In this document: positions 1 to 8,990 of the stretch, piece after piece
How the letters are laid out: every line of letters begins with the position of its first letter
Numbering within the stretch: position 1 is the first letter of the stretch
Assembly (NCBI GenBank): GCA_003116975.1
Contig: BGKB01000015.1
Coordinates: 434,001 to 498,000 of the forward strand
Length of the DNA: 64,000 nucleotides
Source: Aurantiochytrium sp. KH105
Lineage: Eukaryota; Sar; Bigyra; Thraustochytrida; Thraustochytriidae
Direction of reading: 5' to 3'
Position numbers and translations under genes: made by a program
The notes under the pieces: generated by a model
The model's database searches: none
The model's input: the letters and a program-made list of their open reading frames with translations, nothing else
Told to the model about the DNA's origin: nothing

Positions 1-1
1 G

Positions 2-1516
2 AGCTTGGGCGCGAGGAGATCTTGGGAGGAACTTGATTCTGTGGCTTATCATGCAAGGCGGGCGGAGGCAGCGCGGCGTGCACTGATGCGTGTCTTTCTT
101 GCCGCAGAGGAGAAGAAATTACGGCATATCATCTACGTTGCCACATACATGCGCGCATCCAAGCTGCAAATGGAAAAGCTTCGAGCCGTTCATCTGGACA
201 CAAAGCTGGTGCATCGGTATGCAATTTTGCGTACGGAACACGTGCTCAAAACCTATGGCGCGCGCCCCACGTCCTTGCCCACGCGCAATCAGGTGCAGAC
301 CATTGACGACGCGCTAGGCGTTGTCTACAGTCAGCAAGGCACGCGGGACTGGTGGGATGCGGCCGCACACATGGATGACCTCGGGTGTCAGCTACCCATC
401 TCCAAGACGACAGAGGACGCCGACAGTCAAGAGAGCGACGAGGCTGGCTTTGACAGCCGCCCTGCTGCAGAAAAGACAGTTGCAAAACATCCAGTGTCTG
501 CCGAACAGCACCAGTCAAACTTTCCTTCCGCCAGTGGATCCCCGGCGAGGAAATCGGTTTCAAGCAAGCAAAAGTCAATCTTTGCTCCAAGCTCCGATGA
601 AGATGATTCGGAGGATAATGAGGCCACTGGACTTGCCAAGGAGAAGGACAAAACAAAGAAGAACAAGGAAAAACTCGAAACGAGGAAGACGAAGCGCGCT
701 GTGGATTCGTCGCTTTCCGCGGCAGATAGTGACGACAGCGGAGACGAGGATAAAGGAGAGGCACATGACTCCTCAGATGAGGAAGAAGACCAGCTCGCGA
801 GGGCGCCAAAAAAAAATCACCCAAACGCTCCGGGCAAGGCCCCCAAAAAGCCACAGCCGCATCGAAGCACGTCAATGTACGACTCGTCTGATGAGGATGA
901 AGAGGACGACGATGAAGGAGATGGACGCAAGGATATGCGGTCTATTGCAACATCCAACGCTGCCGATGAGGATTCCTCGGCTGCCGAAGAGGATTCTTCG
1001 GATGCGGAGGTCCACAGGCTTGGGAAGCGTAAATTAAAAGCTGCTTTCGATGACTCGGATGACGATGATTCGCAAGCAAGCCACGACTCATCGAGCAAAA
1101 AGATGGACAAGAAAAACAAGCACAAGAAGGAGCTTAAGGAGAAGAAGAAGAAGAAGAAGAAGAAACAAAAGGAGACGGAGAAAAAGGAGAAAAGACGCAA
1201 AACAACCGACAACCAAGCCTCCCCGGATACAATATCGTCAGATGAAGTCATGAGAACGACGAAAGAAAAAAGTAAGAAGCAAAAGAAACATGCGACAAAG
1301 AATCGAGAAAGGACAGAAAGCGCGGGCTCTTCCTCGTTTTCTTCTGAAAGTGGTGAAGATCTTCCGGCGGCGGTGTCGAGCCAGACGCTGCAGTATGCTC
1401 CGAGCCCGATTAGTTCCGAAGGTTCGAGAAGATCTGCGTCACCGAGCATGGAGACTTTGAGCAAGGCCGATTCTGAGGCTTCGTTATTTTCGTCTTCTTC
1501 GTCAGAAGGAGAGTAA
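2..1516 (+). CDS. Charged low-complexity protein, 5' end outside window
   Basis: The reading frame is open to the left edge, so the true start is probably upstream; the first ATG inside the window is at 86. About 120 N-terminal residues look globular, helical and rich in Arg, Leu and Tyr. From roughly residue 130 onward the chain is disordered: acidic Ser-Asp-Glu clusters alternate with Lys-rich blocks, including a run of eight or more lysines near 1140-1170, and it ends in a Ser/Glu tail. This composition is typical of nucleolar or chromatin-associated proteins, but no domain is recognised and no function is assigned. The stop at 1516 faces the next gene across a gap of only about 100 bases, so the pair is convergent. 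Confidence 0.6.
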   Translation, partial: SLGARRSWEELDSVAYHARRAEAARRALMRVFLAAEEKKLRHIIYVATYMRASKLQMEKLRAVHLDTKLVHRYAILRTEHVLKTYGARPTSLPTRNQVQTIDDALGVVYSQQGTRDWWDAAAHMDDLGCQLPISKTTEDADSQESDEAGFDSRPAAEKTVAKHPVSAEQHQSNFPSASGSPARKSVSSKQKSIFAPSSDEDDSEDNEATGLAKEKDKTKKNKEKLETRKTKRAVDSSLSAADSDDSGDEDKGEAHDSSDEEEDQLARAPKKNHPNAPGKAPKKPQPHRSTSMYDSSDEDEEDDDEGDGRKDMRSIATSNAADEDSSAAEEDSSDAEVHRLGKRKLKAAFDDSDDDDSQASHDSSSKKMDKKNKHKKELKEKKKKKKKKQKETEKKEKRRKTTDNQASPDTISSDEVMRTTKEKSKKQKKHATKNRERTESAGSSSFSSESGEDLPAAVSSQTLQYAPSPISSEGSRRSASPSMETLSKADSEASLFSSSSSEGE

Positions 1517-1617
1517 GAAAAGGATAGTAACCATGTAGTAGTAAATTAGTCATGAAGTTGTTGAAATATACACAATTCAGCTTTGGCTCATTGGTTTTTG
1601 CTTCTTCGGCGAGAACA

Positions 1618-4230
1618 TTAGAGAAGCGCAGACACTGTAGATTCGTAACCATTAATAATGCACGTTGTTCCCATGTCATCTGTTTGGGGCCGCGCTTGCA
1701 GAGATTGTACAAAGGCGTTCCGCTCCGCAGATATGCTACCCGTCAGGCGAAATGCAAGACGAGCGAGATCTTTAGGATTCTTAGCGAGTGAAAGCGCATC
1801 GACGCCGAACCCTCGCAAGAGAGGAGCCGCCCAGGAAGAGCAGCGCTCATGATCAGTATCATCATGCTTCAATGAAGCACTCTCGCTCTCGCCCTCGCCA
1901 TGGCCCTCGCATTCGCCCTCGCACGCAACGACAGGTACATTGAGACGAAGTGCCTCCAAAACAACAAATAAAGCGCCGTCTTGTGGACGAGGAGACTCTA
2001 CCACGACGTCAACGTTTTGCTCGACAAAGGTCAGAAATACGTCGCGAGGAAGGCGTCGCAACACGCGAACGCGAGACAAATCAATCTTGCGCGCGGCCAA
2101 ACGCTTCCACAGTGCGGTCCGCGCAACGCTCTCGTCTGCTTCCCCGCCAATAAAAATGACCACCGTCGAAGAATGGAGAGCATGCAGTGTCTCGATGAAG
2201 TCTTCGAGGCCAGGATCGGGATCGACATCCAATGCACGACCCGCGATGAGAAAGTAAAGCTCCTCTGCAAAAAAATATTGGCCCTGTATCGAAGCGCTGA
2301 TCCGGCTCGGGTGCCGTGGACGCGGCGGCGAAGACCAATTCCAAAGATCGTCGAACAGGGCAAAAAGAAACGAGGTCTGCACCTTTGGCGACATCCGGGC
2401 CAGCGCTCCGCGAGGAGAAGCCAGATTCCAATGCGAAACGCGCGGCGCAATGCCACGAGAGTTGGCGAGAAGCCATGCACGCAAATCTCGGTGCGCATCG
2501 ACGACAACAAGCTCGTCGAGACGCTGACTGCGAATGATCTCGGCCGCAAGACCGGCGTCAAAGGGGTCAATGTTATTGAGCATTTCAGGGTTCACCAAAT
2601 ACCGGCGTGATGGCAACAGAGGCCAAGTAAAGAGCACGAGGTCCGCGTTGAATCGTGCCTTTTGCAATCCGATCGCTCGCAAAAGTGGCACCAGCATTCT
2701 ACCCGACGTGGAGTTGTAAAATTCGGCGCTAAAGACACCAATTCGACGCACACGGCCCGCGTCCTTTGTCGGAACGCGGGCCAATTGCTCATCTCCCTCT
2801 GCTAGGTCGATGTCACACGCGGCTGATGCGGCGCGTTTCAAGGCTTCGGTCAGGGCGCTTTCTGCAGGCAAATTGAGGCTCGCAGACAGCGCCATGCAGT
2901 GGAAGCTGCTCCCGTTCTCTGGCACTTGCAATAATTCCTCAAGCGCTGAAAGACGTGTCGAGAAATGAGCGAGGCGATCGTTTCGAGCCGCAATCGCGCT
3001 GCTTGCTCGAGATTGCAAAAGAGCCGCTTGGAAAAGCAGAATGCCGCGTCGTTGCTTTGCGTCGAGGTCCGCGGCGAATTGTAGATGCCACGCAGCTTCA
3101 TCGAGAGCACCAACGCGACGAAGACGCTGCGCTAGATTGAAATGCAAAAGGCCTCGGTTCAGATCAGCACCCTGTGCGTCGAATCGAGTTCCCGAGATGA
3201 GCGTTCGCGTGTACGCTGTATAGACTAGCACGCAATTTGCCTCGATGGACCCGGGAAGATAGCCTTCGAGATCCGCATTGCCTGCCAAGGCTGCTGCGGC
3301 GAGTCGAGAAGGTGCGCCGTCGAGAGAGAAACTCAGCATAACATGATCTGTGAGCCATGCGGTCATTTCTTGACCGAGTCTGTCTTTGCGAAAAGAGGAC
3401 TTGTACGAATGATTGACGTTTTGGAAAAGACGATGCTGGCGGTTCTCCGCGATGGCGCTCTGGATGCGGATGAAATGCAAAAAGCGAGTTTGGAAAGCGT
3501 CGAGGTTACCGACAATGAGTTCGAGCATGGCTAAATGATTGAGCGCATCCATATGATGCGGATTTTGAGCAATCACCTGCAAGTAGAGATGTCTGGCGTT
3601 TGTCCAGTCTGCTGCGCGCGCAGCAAGCAGACCAGCTGTAAAGCGAAGCGCCTCGGTGGTCGCTAGAGAAGGCTTGTCCTCGAAGGCAGCTTCCAGGAGG
3701 CGCCCGGCCTCGAGATCTCGGTGCTGCGCTGCAAGCGTTCGTGCCGCCGACAAGAGCACGGCAGGCCGGTGTTTAACGGGGAATCCAGGCATCGCAATGA
3801 CATCGTCGTAAACGTGAAAGGCACGCGCATACTCTCCAGAGGCGTACATTTGATCGGCGGTGGTGAGGCGATCATACCATCGAAATTGGCCTCTTTTCAC
3901 GCGCACATTGACATCGACGGGCACTTGGCCGGACCCAGCTTCGTCGCTTTTCGTCAGACCGTGCAGCTTGCCACCATCGAGCCTTACGGTTCGAAAAAGG
4001 GGCGCTACAGATGCCGCAGCACCATTTGCACCAAGATCTTCCGCGGTCGTCTGCCGAATAGAAGCTCTTGCATTGCAGGGGCCCGTCGCGAGCACGAGGG
4101 TCGCGTACAAGAGCAGCGTCCACAGGACTCGCGAGGTTCGCCTCTGGTTCTGCGACGTGTCCAACACCTTGGTGCCACGCAGGGGTCGCCAGGATCGCAG
4201 AGGTCCCCGCAGAGATTTTGGCCACGTCAT
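1618..4230 (-). CDS. Membrane-anchored TPR / GT41-like glycosyltransferase
   Basis: This encodes 870 residues from the ATG at 4230. The frame continues further upstream but without a better start. Residues about 35-52 form a hydrophobic segment after a basic N terminus, as in a type II signal anchor. Residues about 110-260 have the helical spacing of TPR repeats. The C-terminal half resembles the GT41 (O-GlcNAc transferase/SPINDLY) catalytic region: an RRIGVFSAEF strand near residue 490, and near residue 750 a segment reading VVVESPRPQDGALF followed by LNVPVVACEGE, equivalent to the sugar-nucleotide lobe. Several usual GT41 residues are changed (the conserved LD.P.NGGTT stretch is only partly kept), so it is divergent. 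Substrate and compartment are inferred only. It shares a 0.5 kb promoter with the RBR-like gene to its right. Confidence 0.6.
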   Translation of the reverse strand: MTWPKSLRGPLRSWRPLRGTKVLDTSQNQRRTSRVLWTLLLYATLVLATGPCNARASIRQTTAEDLGANGAAASVAPLFRTVRLDGGKLHGLTKSDEAGSGQVPVDVNVRVKRGQFRWYDRLTTADQMYASGEYARAFHVYDDVIAMPGFPVKHRPAVLLSAARTLAAQHRDLEAGRLLEAAFEDKPSLATTEALRFTAGLLAARAADWTNARHLYLQVIAQNPHHMDALNHLAMLELIVGNLDAFQTRFLHFIRIQSAIAENRQHRLFQNVNHSYKSSFRKDRLGQEMTAWLTDHVMLSFSLDGAPSRLAAAALAGNADLEGYLPGSIEANCVLVYTAYTRTLISGTRFDAQGADLNRGLLHFNLAQRLRRVGALDEAAWHLQFAADLDAKQRRGILLFQAALLQSRASSAIAARNDRLAHFSTRLSALEELLQVPENGSSFHCMALSASLNLPAESALTEALKRAASAACDIDLAEGDEQLARVPTKDAGRVRRIGVFSAEFYNSTSGRMLVPLLRAIGLQKARFNADLVLFTWPLLPSRRYLVNPEMLNNIDPFDAGLAAEIIRSQRLDELVVVDAHRDLRAWLLANSRGIAPRVSHWNLASPRGALARMSPKVQTSFLFALFDDLWNWSSPPRPRHPSRISASIQGQYFFAEELYFLIAGRALDVDPDPGLEDFIETLHALHSSTVVIFIGGEADESVARTALWKRLAARKIDLSRVRVLRRLPRDVFLTFVEQNVDVVVESPRPQDGALFVVLEALRLNVPVVACEGECEGHGEGESESASLKHDDTDHERCSSWAAPLLRGFGVDALSLAKNPKDLARLAFRLTGSISAERNAFVQSLQARPQTDDMGTTCIINGYESTVSALL

Positions 4231-4743
4231 TGGCCCTCCTCTTCCCGTCCTCGCGCTCCCCGAGTGCGTCTCTGAGCACGTCGCTCTCCGCGCAGCATCT
4301 GGGAGGCGTTCGTCCGCGAGGGGACGCATGGCTGCCGTTGTGGACCACGTCATGGCGGCGCGTCCCAAGCAGGGAGAACGCGACCACGTGACGACGTGGC
4401 CCGCCCGGAAAGGGGGCCCTCGCGGCCGGGCCACCACGTGGTCGACCGCCGGCTCGCCGCTGGCCGGCCCCCGAATGCGAGTCCAAAGGGAAACTGCTCG
4501 GGCTGGCCCTGACTCGACCTGCCACAGGCTTACCGGACAACGACGACCGGCACATGTATCGTCGGTCGTCGATCTGACGCATTCTGCCCGCTTCTGCTTG
4601 TGCTTTCATCTTCTACGGATAGTCATTTACACCAAAAGACCAAAGTGCTGGCGGAGCAAAACTGTAACGCAGAGCGCGTCTTCTTCATCTGAAAAGTGGC
4701 AGAGTAAACCTGCACGTCGTCGCGCACGTTGAGAAGAGCAGCC
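4231..4743. promoter_or_regulatory. Divergent intergenic region
   Basis: This is the only space for promoters of the GT41-like gene (minus) and the RBR-like gene (plus). It is GC-rich in its left part (4310-4480) and more AT-rich near 4610-4680. I see no clear TATA box or repeat. The long minus frame that crosses its left part is best read as 5' UTR. Confidence 0.4.
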
Positions 4744-6420
4744 ATGTTTGCCAGATTCTTTCGGACACCAACGCAGGCTCTAAAGAAGGACGAGGTGACG
4801 ATAGCAAATAATACGGACTATTATATTACCGTGTTCACGGACATTTCGGGCCCTCACGGGGGATCTATCGCGCCAAAGACGCAAGTCGAGGTGCTAGTCA
4901 CCCAAAGCGCCAAGTACATTTTGGCCTTTCGTGAAGAAACCCAAGAACTTGTATGCAAAACCGCTCTGGTCCCCCCTCTAATATCCGTCTCTACAAATGT
5001 GCCTTGCTTATTAACCATACGAAAGGTTCAGATATGGTGGAGAGAAATACGCCAGCGGCGGCGAATGGCGGCTATTGCCAGGATAAGGCCTGTGCTGATT
5101 GCTCATGTGCGCAAAGTCGGCAGAGCCGTGGTGCGGATCCAAGCTATAGTTCGCGGGTGGATTGCAGGGAGGATGGTGGCGTGCAACGAATGCTTTGGAG
5201 TAACGCCTGCTTTTCAGACGACAAAATGCACCAAGACACACTCCCACAGAACATGTTGGGCTTGCACAAGAGCGCACGTCTCTGAGATCTTGAGCAACGA
5301 CGAGGAGGCATTGCTGGAGAAAATCGTGCACTGCCGCGCTTCAGGCTGTCGAGCATATGTGAATTTCGAGACACTGGAGCGGGTGCTCTCATGGGAGCAT
5401 CTGAATGAGTACGCAGCATTCGCTCGGCGAGTGCTCCAAGGAAAGTGGATCGTGCTGCAAAACATTGAATCGAATCGAAACAAAGCACAGCTACGTGAGC
5501 TGTTGGACCTTGAGTCTGCAGAGCATGCCTTTCCCTCTCTTGCTTTTCTGAACACGTCTGCGGCGACTTCTCGAGCACAGGAGAGAGTACAACAACGGGC
5601 CCAGGAGAACAGGAAGACGATTTTTTTGTTCGGTATCGATCGACCAATTGAGGTGACGAATGCAGCGGGCCAGGCTGTTCATACGCGTCATCTAGACGGA
5701 TCGATCAACCAGGTGGGGTCCTGTTTCTCAGTCGAAAGCTCGGGACGAATCGTGTTCCGCCTCCAGGGGCAGTTCATGTGCAGCCTCAATCTGCAAGATG
5801 CGCCAGATAACCTTGCGTGTACATTCGTGGGTCTGCGTTCTTCGGAGAAGCCATTCCGTCAGATTCCTGCCAGGTCACTCGTGATCAAGCTTGCGGCAAA
5901 CACGATCCAGAACGCAGTGCTTAAATTTCTCTTTCGGTGCCGTCAAGACTGCCCCGTTTGTCTGCAAGCTGTGCCTCGCACGTGCACGCGGAAGCTTGAC
6001 CCGAAGTGTGCTCACCCGTCTGCATGCGTAAAGTGTCTGGCCTTGCATGCGCGACACCAAGTCACAGCTGGAAGACTCGAGGTACAATGCCCAGCAGGTG
6101 TGCAATGCAAGTCCACGTTTTCCCCCAAGAAGCTCACCGAGATTTTGGGCGTGAAGGACCATGCTGCGGCAATTGAGAAGCGTCGCCAGCTTCACGGGGC
6201 GCGACTTTTGGCACTCTCCAAAGCGGAGGATAAAACATGGCGAAGAATTGTGAAAGAAATGCGAGTGTGCCCTTTTTGTAATGTGCTCATTCAGAAAAAT
6301 ATGGGATGCCATAGTATGCGTTGCAAATGTGGAAACTTTTTCTCATGGAATGTCGATGCGCTCTCACCGACTGCAGCTGTCGAGCTTTTAAGAGCTCCCC
6401 CGCTGAACGAGCTTGCGTAG
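4744..6420 (+). CDS. IQ-motif and RBR-like RING finger protein, probable E3 ubiquitin ligase
   Basis: This encodes 558 residues from the ATG at 4744. An N-terminal beta-rich segment (residues 1-85) is followed by a clear IQ motif (VRIQAIVRGWIAGR, about 131-144), a calmodulin-type binding helix. A first Cys/His cluster starts at C147 (CNEC...CTKTH...CWAC) and continues to about residue 205. A second RING1-like cluster starts at C403 (CPVC...CAHP..C.KC). A third starts at C509 (CPFCNVLIQKNMGCHSMRCKCG), which has the form of an RBR IBR/RING2 module. RBR ligases transfer ubiquitin through a RING2 cysteine; the Cys in the GCHSM segment is the candidate here. The duplicated RING1-like module is unusual. 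Ligase activity is inferred from the fold signature. Confidence 0.6.
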   Translation: MFARFFRTPTQALKKDEVTIANNTDYYITVFTDISGPHGGSIAPKTQVEVLVTQSAKYILAFREETQELVCKTALVPPLISVSTNVPCLLTIRKVQIWWREIRQRRRMAAIARIRPVLIAHVRKVGRAVVRIQAIVRGWIAGRMVACNECFGVTPAFQTTKCTKTHSHRTCWACTRAHVSEILSNDEEALLEKIVHCRASGCRAYVNFETLERVLSWEHLNEYAAFARRVLQGKWIVLQNIESNRNKAQLRELLDLESAEHAFPSLAFLNTSAATSRAQERVQQRAQENRKTIFLFGIDRPIEVTNAAGQAVHTRHLDGSINQVGSCFSVESSGRIVFRLQGQFMCSLNLQDAPDNLACTFVGLRSSEKPFRQIPARSLVIKLAANTIQNAVLKFLFRCRQDCPVCLQAVPRTCTRKLDPKCAHPSACVKCLALHARHQVTAGRLEVQCPAGVQCKSTFSPKKLTEILGVKDHAAAIEKRRQLHGARLLALSKAEDKTWRRIVKEMRVCPFCNVLIQKNMGCHSMRCKCGNFFSWNVDALSPTAAVELLRAPPLNELA

Positions 6421-6639
6421 GCCAATAAAAAGTTTTTATGAAAAAACTAAAACAGAAACTCTTGATCCTTGAGACTGCGCCGGTCTTGATGGGGTTCACG
6501 TCAAGAAAGCAATGTTTCGAGATGTGCACTTCACCGACCACGTCGGATTGCACAAAGAAAGAAATCAAAGGAAACAAACTACTTTGCTACTTACTTTCGA
6601 TTCACTGTTGCAATTTTATGGTCAGAGGCACAGGTAATA

Positions 6640-6704
6640 TATACGGACACGTCTTTTCGATAGACTATACGGACACGTCATTTCAATAGACTATACAGAC
6701 CCAT
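6640..6704. repeat. 26-bp tandem repeat, about 2.5 copies
   Basis: The motif tatacggacacgtc recurs at 6640, 6666 and, degenerate, at 6692. The spacing is exactly 26 bases. The third copy carries the stop codon of the minus-strand membrane protein (6691-6693), so the repeat lies at the boundary of coding sequence and 3' UTR. Confidence 0.85.
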
Positions 6705-7485
6705 CTTCAATGGGTACGACGATGCTGGACTTCATGACATCGTCTTCTGAGACAGGGCTCTCGCTTTCGTCTCGGCGATGACGGTCATGTTGATCTTCGT
6801 CGCTAGGATGGTCATCATGATGATGGTGATGGTGATGGTGGTGGTGATGACGAGGGCTGTGATGCGCCTGCGGGCCAGCATGGAGGTCGCTCATGCGAGA
6901 GCGAACCTCTTTGACAAAGCCAGCAGGGTCAAGGGGATAGATCAGCAGCTCGCACATTTGGTCATTTTCATCGTCCCATTTTACGCGGACATCGAGCTCG
7001 CGCTTTTCGACATCCGACTCGTCCTCAGTCACGAGTTCGACGTGGACCTTGCTCACGGGCACCGAATATGTGGTCGTCTCTCGTATCGCGTGGGTCCGCG
7101 CAATGAGGACCTCTGCATCCGAAGTGATGCCTAAGTACTCGTCGACAATTGGGGCCTCCTCCGCGGGACGCAACTCTCTCCGCTTATACGCTGCAAAGGT
7201 GAGAGAGGCTACTGAGGCCGTCAAAAAGCTTACGCCAAGGAGGACACCGCCCGCAAAGGGTTCATAATCGCCTTGAAATACTCGCAGAAACATGAGAATG
7301 CCAAAGACGAGGGGCACAAGGCTGACACAAAGGCGAAAGTAAAGCGAACGTCGCTGACTCTTTTCCTCTTTTGCACGCAGGTCGCCTGCGCGGCTGGGAA
7401 AGGTTATCTCGACACGCTCGCCGGGAAAAGTCTCGAGCAGAAAGTCTTCAATCTCCACCCGGTTTTCCTCCGGACGCATCCACAT
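6691..7485 (-). CDS. Two-helix membrane protein with histidine-rich tail
   Basis: This encodes 264 residues from the ATG at 7485 (a second in-frame ATG is two codons later). A soluble N terminus is followed by two hydrophobic segments, about residues 48-70 and 76-100, suggesting a hairpin membrane anchor. A soluble domain follows, with alternating charged strands near 105-190. The C terminus contains eleven consecutive histidines followed by His/Asp-rich sequence, encoded by mixed CAT and CAC codons, and an acidic end. A natural His11 tract suggests metal binding (Zn, Ni, Cu) or pH sensing, but this is inference. I do not recognise the family. A large divergent-type intergenic region lies upstream. 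Confidence 0.6.
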   Translation of the reverse strand: MWMRPEENRVEIEDFLLETFPGERVEITFPSRAGDLRAKEEKSQRRSLYFRLCVSLVPLVFGILMFLRVFQGDYEPFAGGVLLGVSFLTASVASLTFAAYKRRELRPAEEAPIVDEYLGITSDAEVLIARTHAIRETTTYSVPVSKVHVELVTEDESDVEKRELDVRVKWDDENDQMCELLIYPLDPAGFVKEVRSRMSDLHAGPQAHHSPRHHHHHHHHHHHDDHPSDEDQHDRHRRDESESPVSEDDVMKSSIVVPIEDGSV

Positions 7486-7841
7486 CTTGCTCAGGCCCGC
7501 TTATGTCCACGCCGCGCTTCTTTGGCGCAATCGCTGCACGCAGGTCTCAATCGGGATTTGCTCACCGCTCAGCTGCTCTTCCTTTCGCCAGCTTCGCGCT
7601 CCCTGCTTCCACGCTTTTGTGCTGACGGATGGGCACCACGCAGACTTCCTTTTGCCAGCATTCTTTCCGCTCCGCTCCACCGAATTCTCGCCCGCGTCTT
7701 CCTCCTCGACGCCAACCTCCAAGCGAGGGCCGCGCGGCCGCTGAGCCCAAGATTCGCTCCACTCACTGCCTGCACGTGCTGCGCCGTTCTGCACATGCCG
7801 CCGGTGCTGCAGCTGCCATGGCCGCTGCTGCCCATCACATC

Positions 7842-7908
7842 ACATGGCATGGCGAGGCATGGCGTGGCGTCGCATGGCATGGCATGGCATGGCACGGCAT
7901 GGCGTGGC
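7842..7908. repeat. GGCAT pentanucleotide microsatellite
   Basis: Imperfect tandem copies of GGCAT, with GGCGT and GGCAC variants, run for about 67 bases. They give Met-Ala-Trp-His type translations in several frames, which explains the spurious open frames crossing this stretch. Confidence 0.85.
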
Positions 7909-8363
7909 CACGATTCTCGGTGGCGCTGCACGTGCTGGCTGGGGCCTCTGCATCTTCTGCTCGCGGCGGGATGTCGGTCGTCTTTGCAAATCGAAATCGT
8001 CCCCGACTAGCTGTCGCTCACCGGTGCAGGTGGTTGTGAAGGCGCACGGGCGGCGGGCGCTGCGGAGCTGCGACGAGCCGCAGCCTGGTGCGCGGTCGCG
8101 ACACCCGAGCGTACGAGGCTGGCTGCAAGCTTGCTCGCCTGCTCGCTCGCTTGCCTGTCGTCCGCCACGCCGCGCCGGCGGCCGGCGGTACTTCGCACGT
8201 TCGTTCGTCGTGAACGGTCCCAGTGGCGAGCGCAAGCTGGCCCCAAGCAGGCCGACGAAGTGGCACTTCTGCCTGGAGATTGGTGCCGTCGCTGTCGCTG
8301 CCTGCCGCGAGATGAAGCTTGGAATGTGAGACCGGAAAACGAAGGTGGCGTACGAGCTTCGAG

Positions 8364-8410
8364 CTAGCAAGCAAGCAAGCAAGCAACAGCAAGCAACAGC
8401 AAGCGAGCGC
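8364..8410. repeat. AAGC/AACAGC microsatellite
   Basis: Tandem AAGC units merge into AAGCAACAGC units. A second, shorter cluster of the same kind lies at 8684-8708. Confidence 0.8.
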
Positions 8411-8990
8411 AAGCCGAATGCTTTCGTGCTTGATGCCAAAGCACGGTGAAGGTGCCGGAGGAAAGCGCGGTATAGCTACGTGCAACTGCGCTCAGCAGGA
8501 TTCGCGGAGCAGCCGGCAGGCTCCGCGAACATTTCGTTCTCGCTGAAGGCTCGGTCAGCGTCCAGCATGCAAGGAAGAGTAGTACAAGCTCAGGCTGGAG
8601 TCGGCAGGCGGCAGGCCGACTAGCCTTTTTTTTTTCCGTCGCTGGCGGGCTGGTCGCTCGCTATTTAGCTGAGGAAGCCAATCGAGCAAGCAAACAAGCA
8701 AGCAAACTTGTCTTCTTGTGACGCGTCGATACACTCAATGGCAGTGGCAGGAGCAGGAGCAGCAGGAGCTGGAGGCGCAGCAGGAGCTGGAGGCGCAGTG
8801 GAGGTGTTGGAGCAAGATGATGAAAAAAAAACAAAGAAACAACATACTGGGATCATCACTGCATTGCATTTTATAAACTGAAAAGGGAATGAGGGATGAG
8901 GGTTGTTGGTTGGTTGGTTGGTTTGGCGAGGTCTCGAGTCGATGCAGACAGATAAATAGGCGCCAGAGTCGGCCTTTGGCGACTGGCAAG

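Larger units (their letters stand above)
7486..8990. other. 1.5 kb intergenic region rich in short repeats
   Basis: It holds the 5' flank of the membrane protein and the 3' flank of the RhoGAP gene, both minus. Contents are a GGCAT pentanucleotide array (7842-7908), AAGC-type tetranucleotide repeats (8364-8410 and 8684-8708), a TTGG repeat (about 8905-8925), and Ala/Gly codon-like GGAGCAGCA runs near 8755-8810. Open frames here are made by the repeats and show no domain. I see no convincing gene. Confidence 0.6.

Noticed and set aside
7840..8439. 199-codon minus frame with a signal-peptide-like start
   Set aside because: Its sequence is largely dictated by GGCAT and AAGC microsatellites and it shows no domain or normal codon use.
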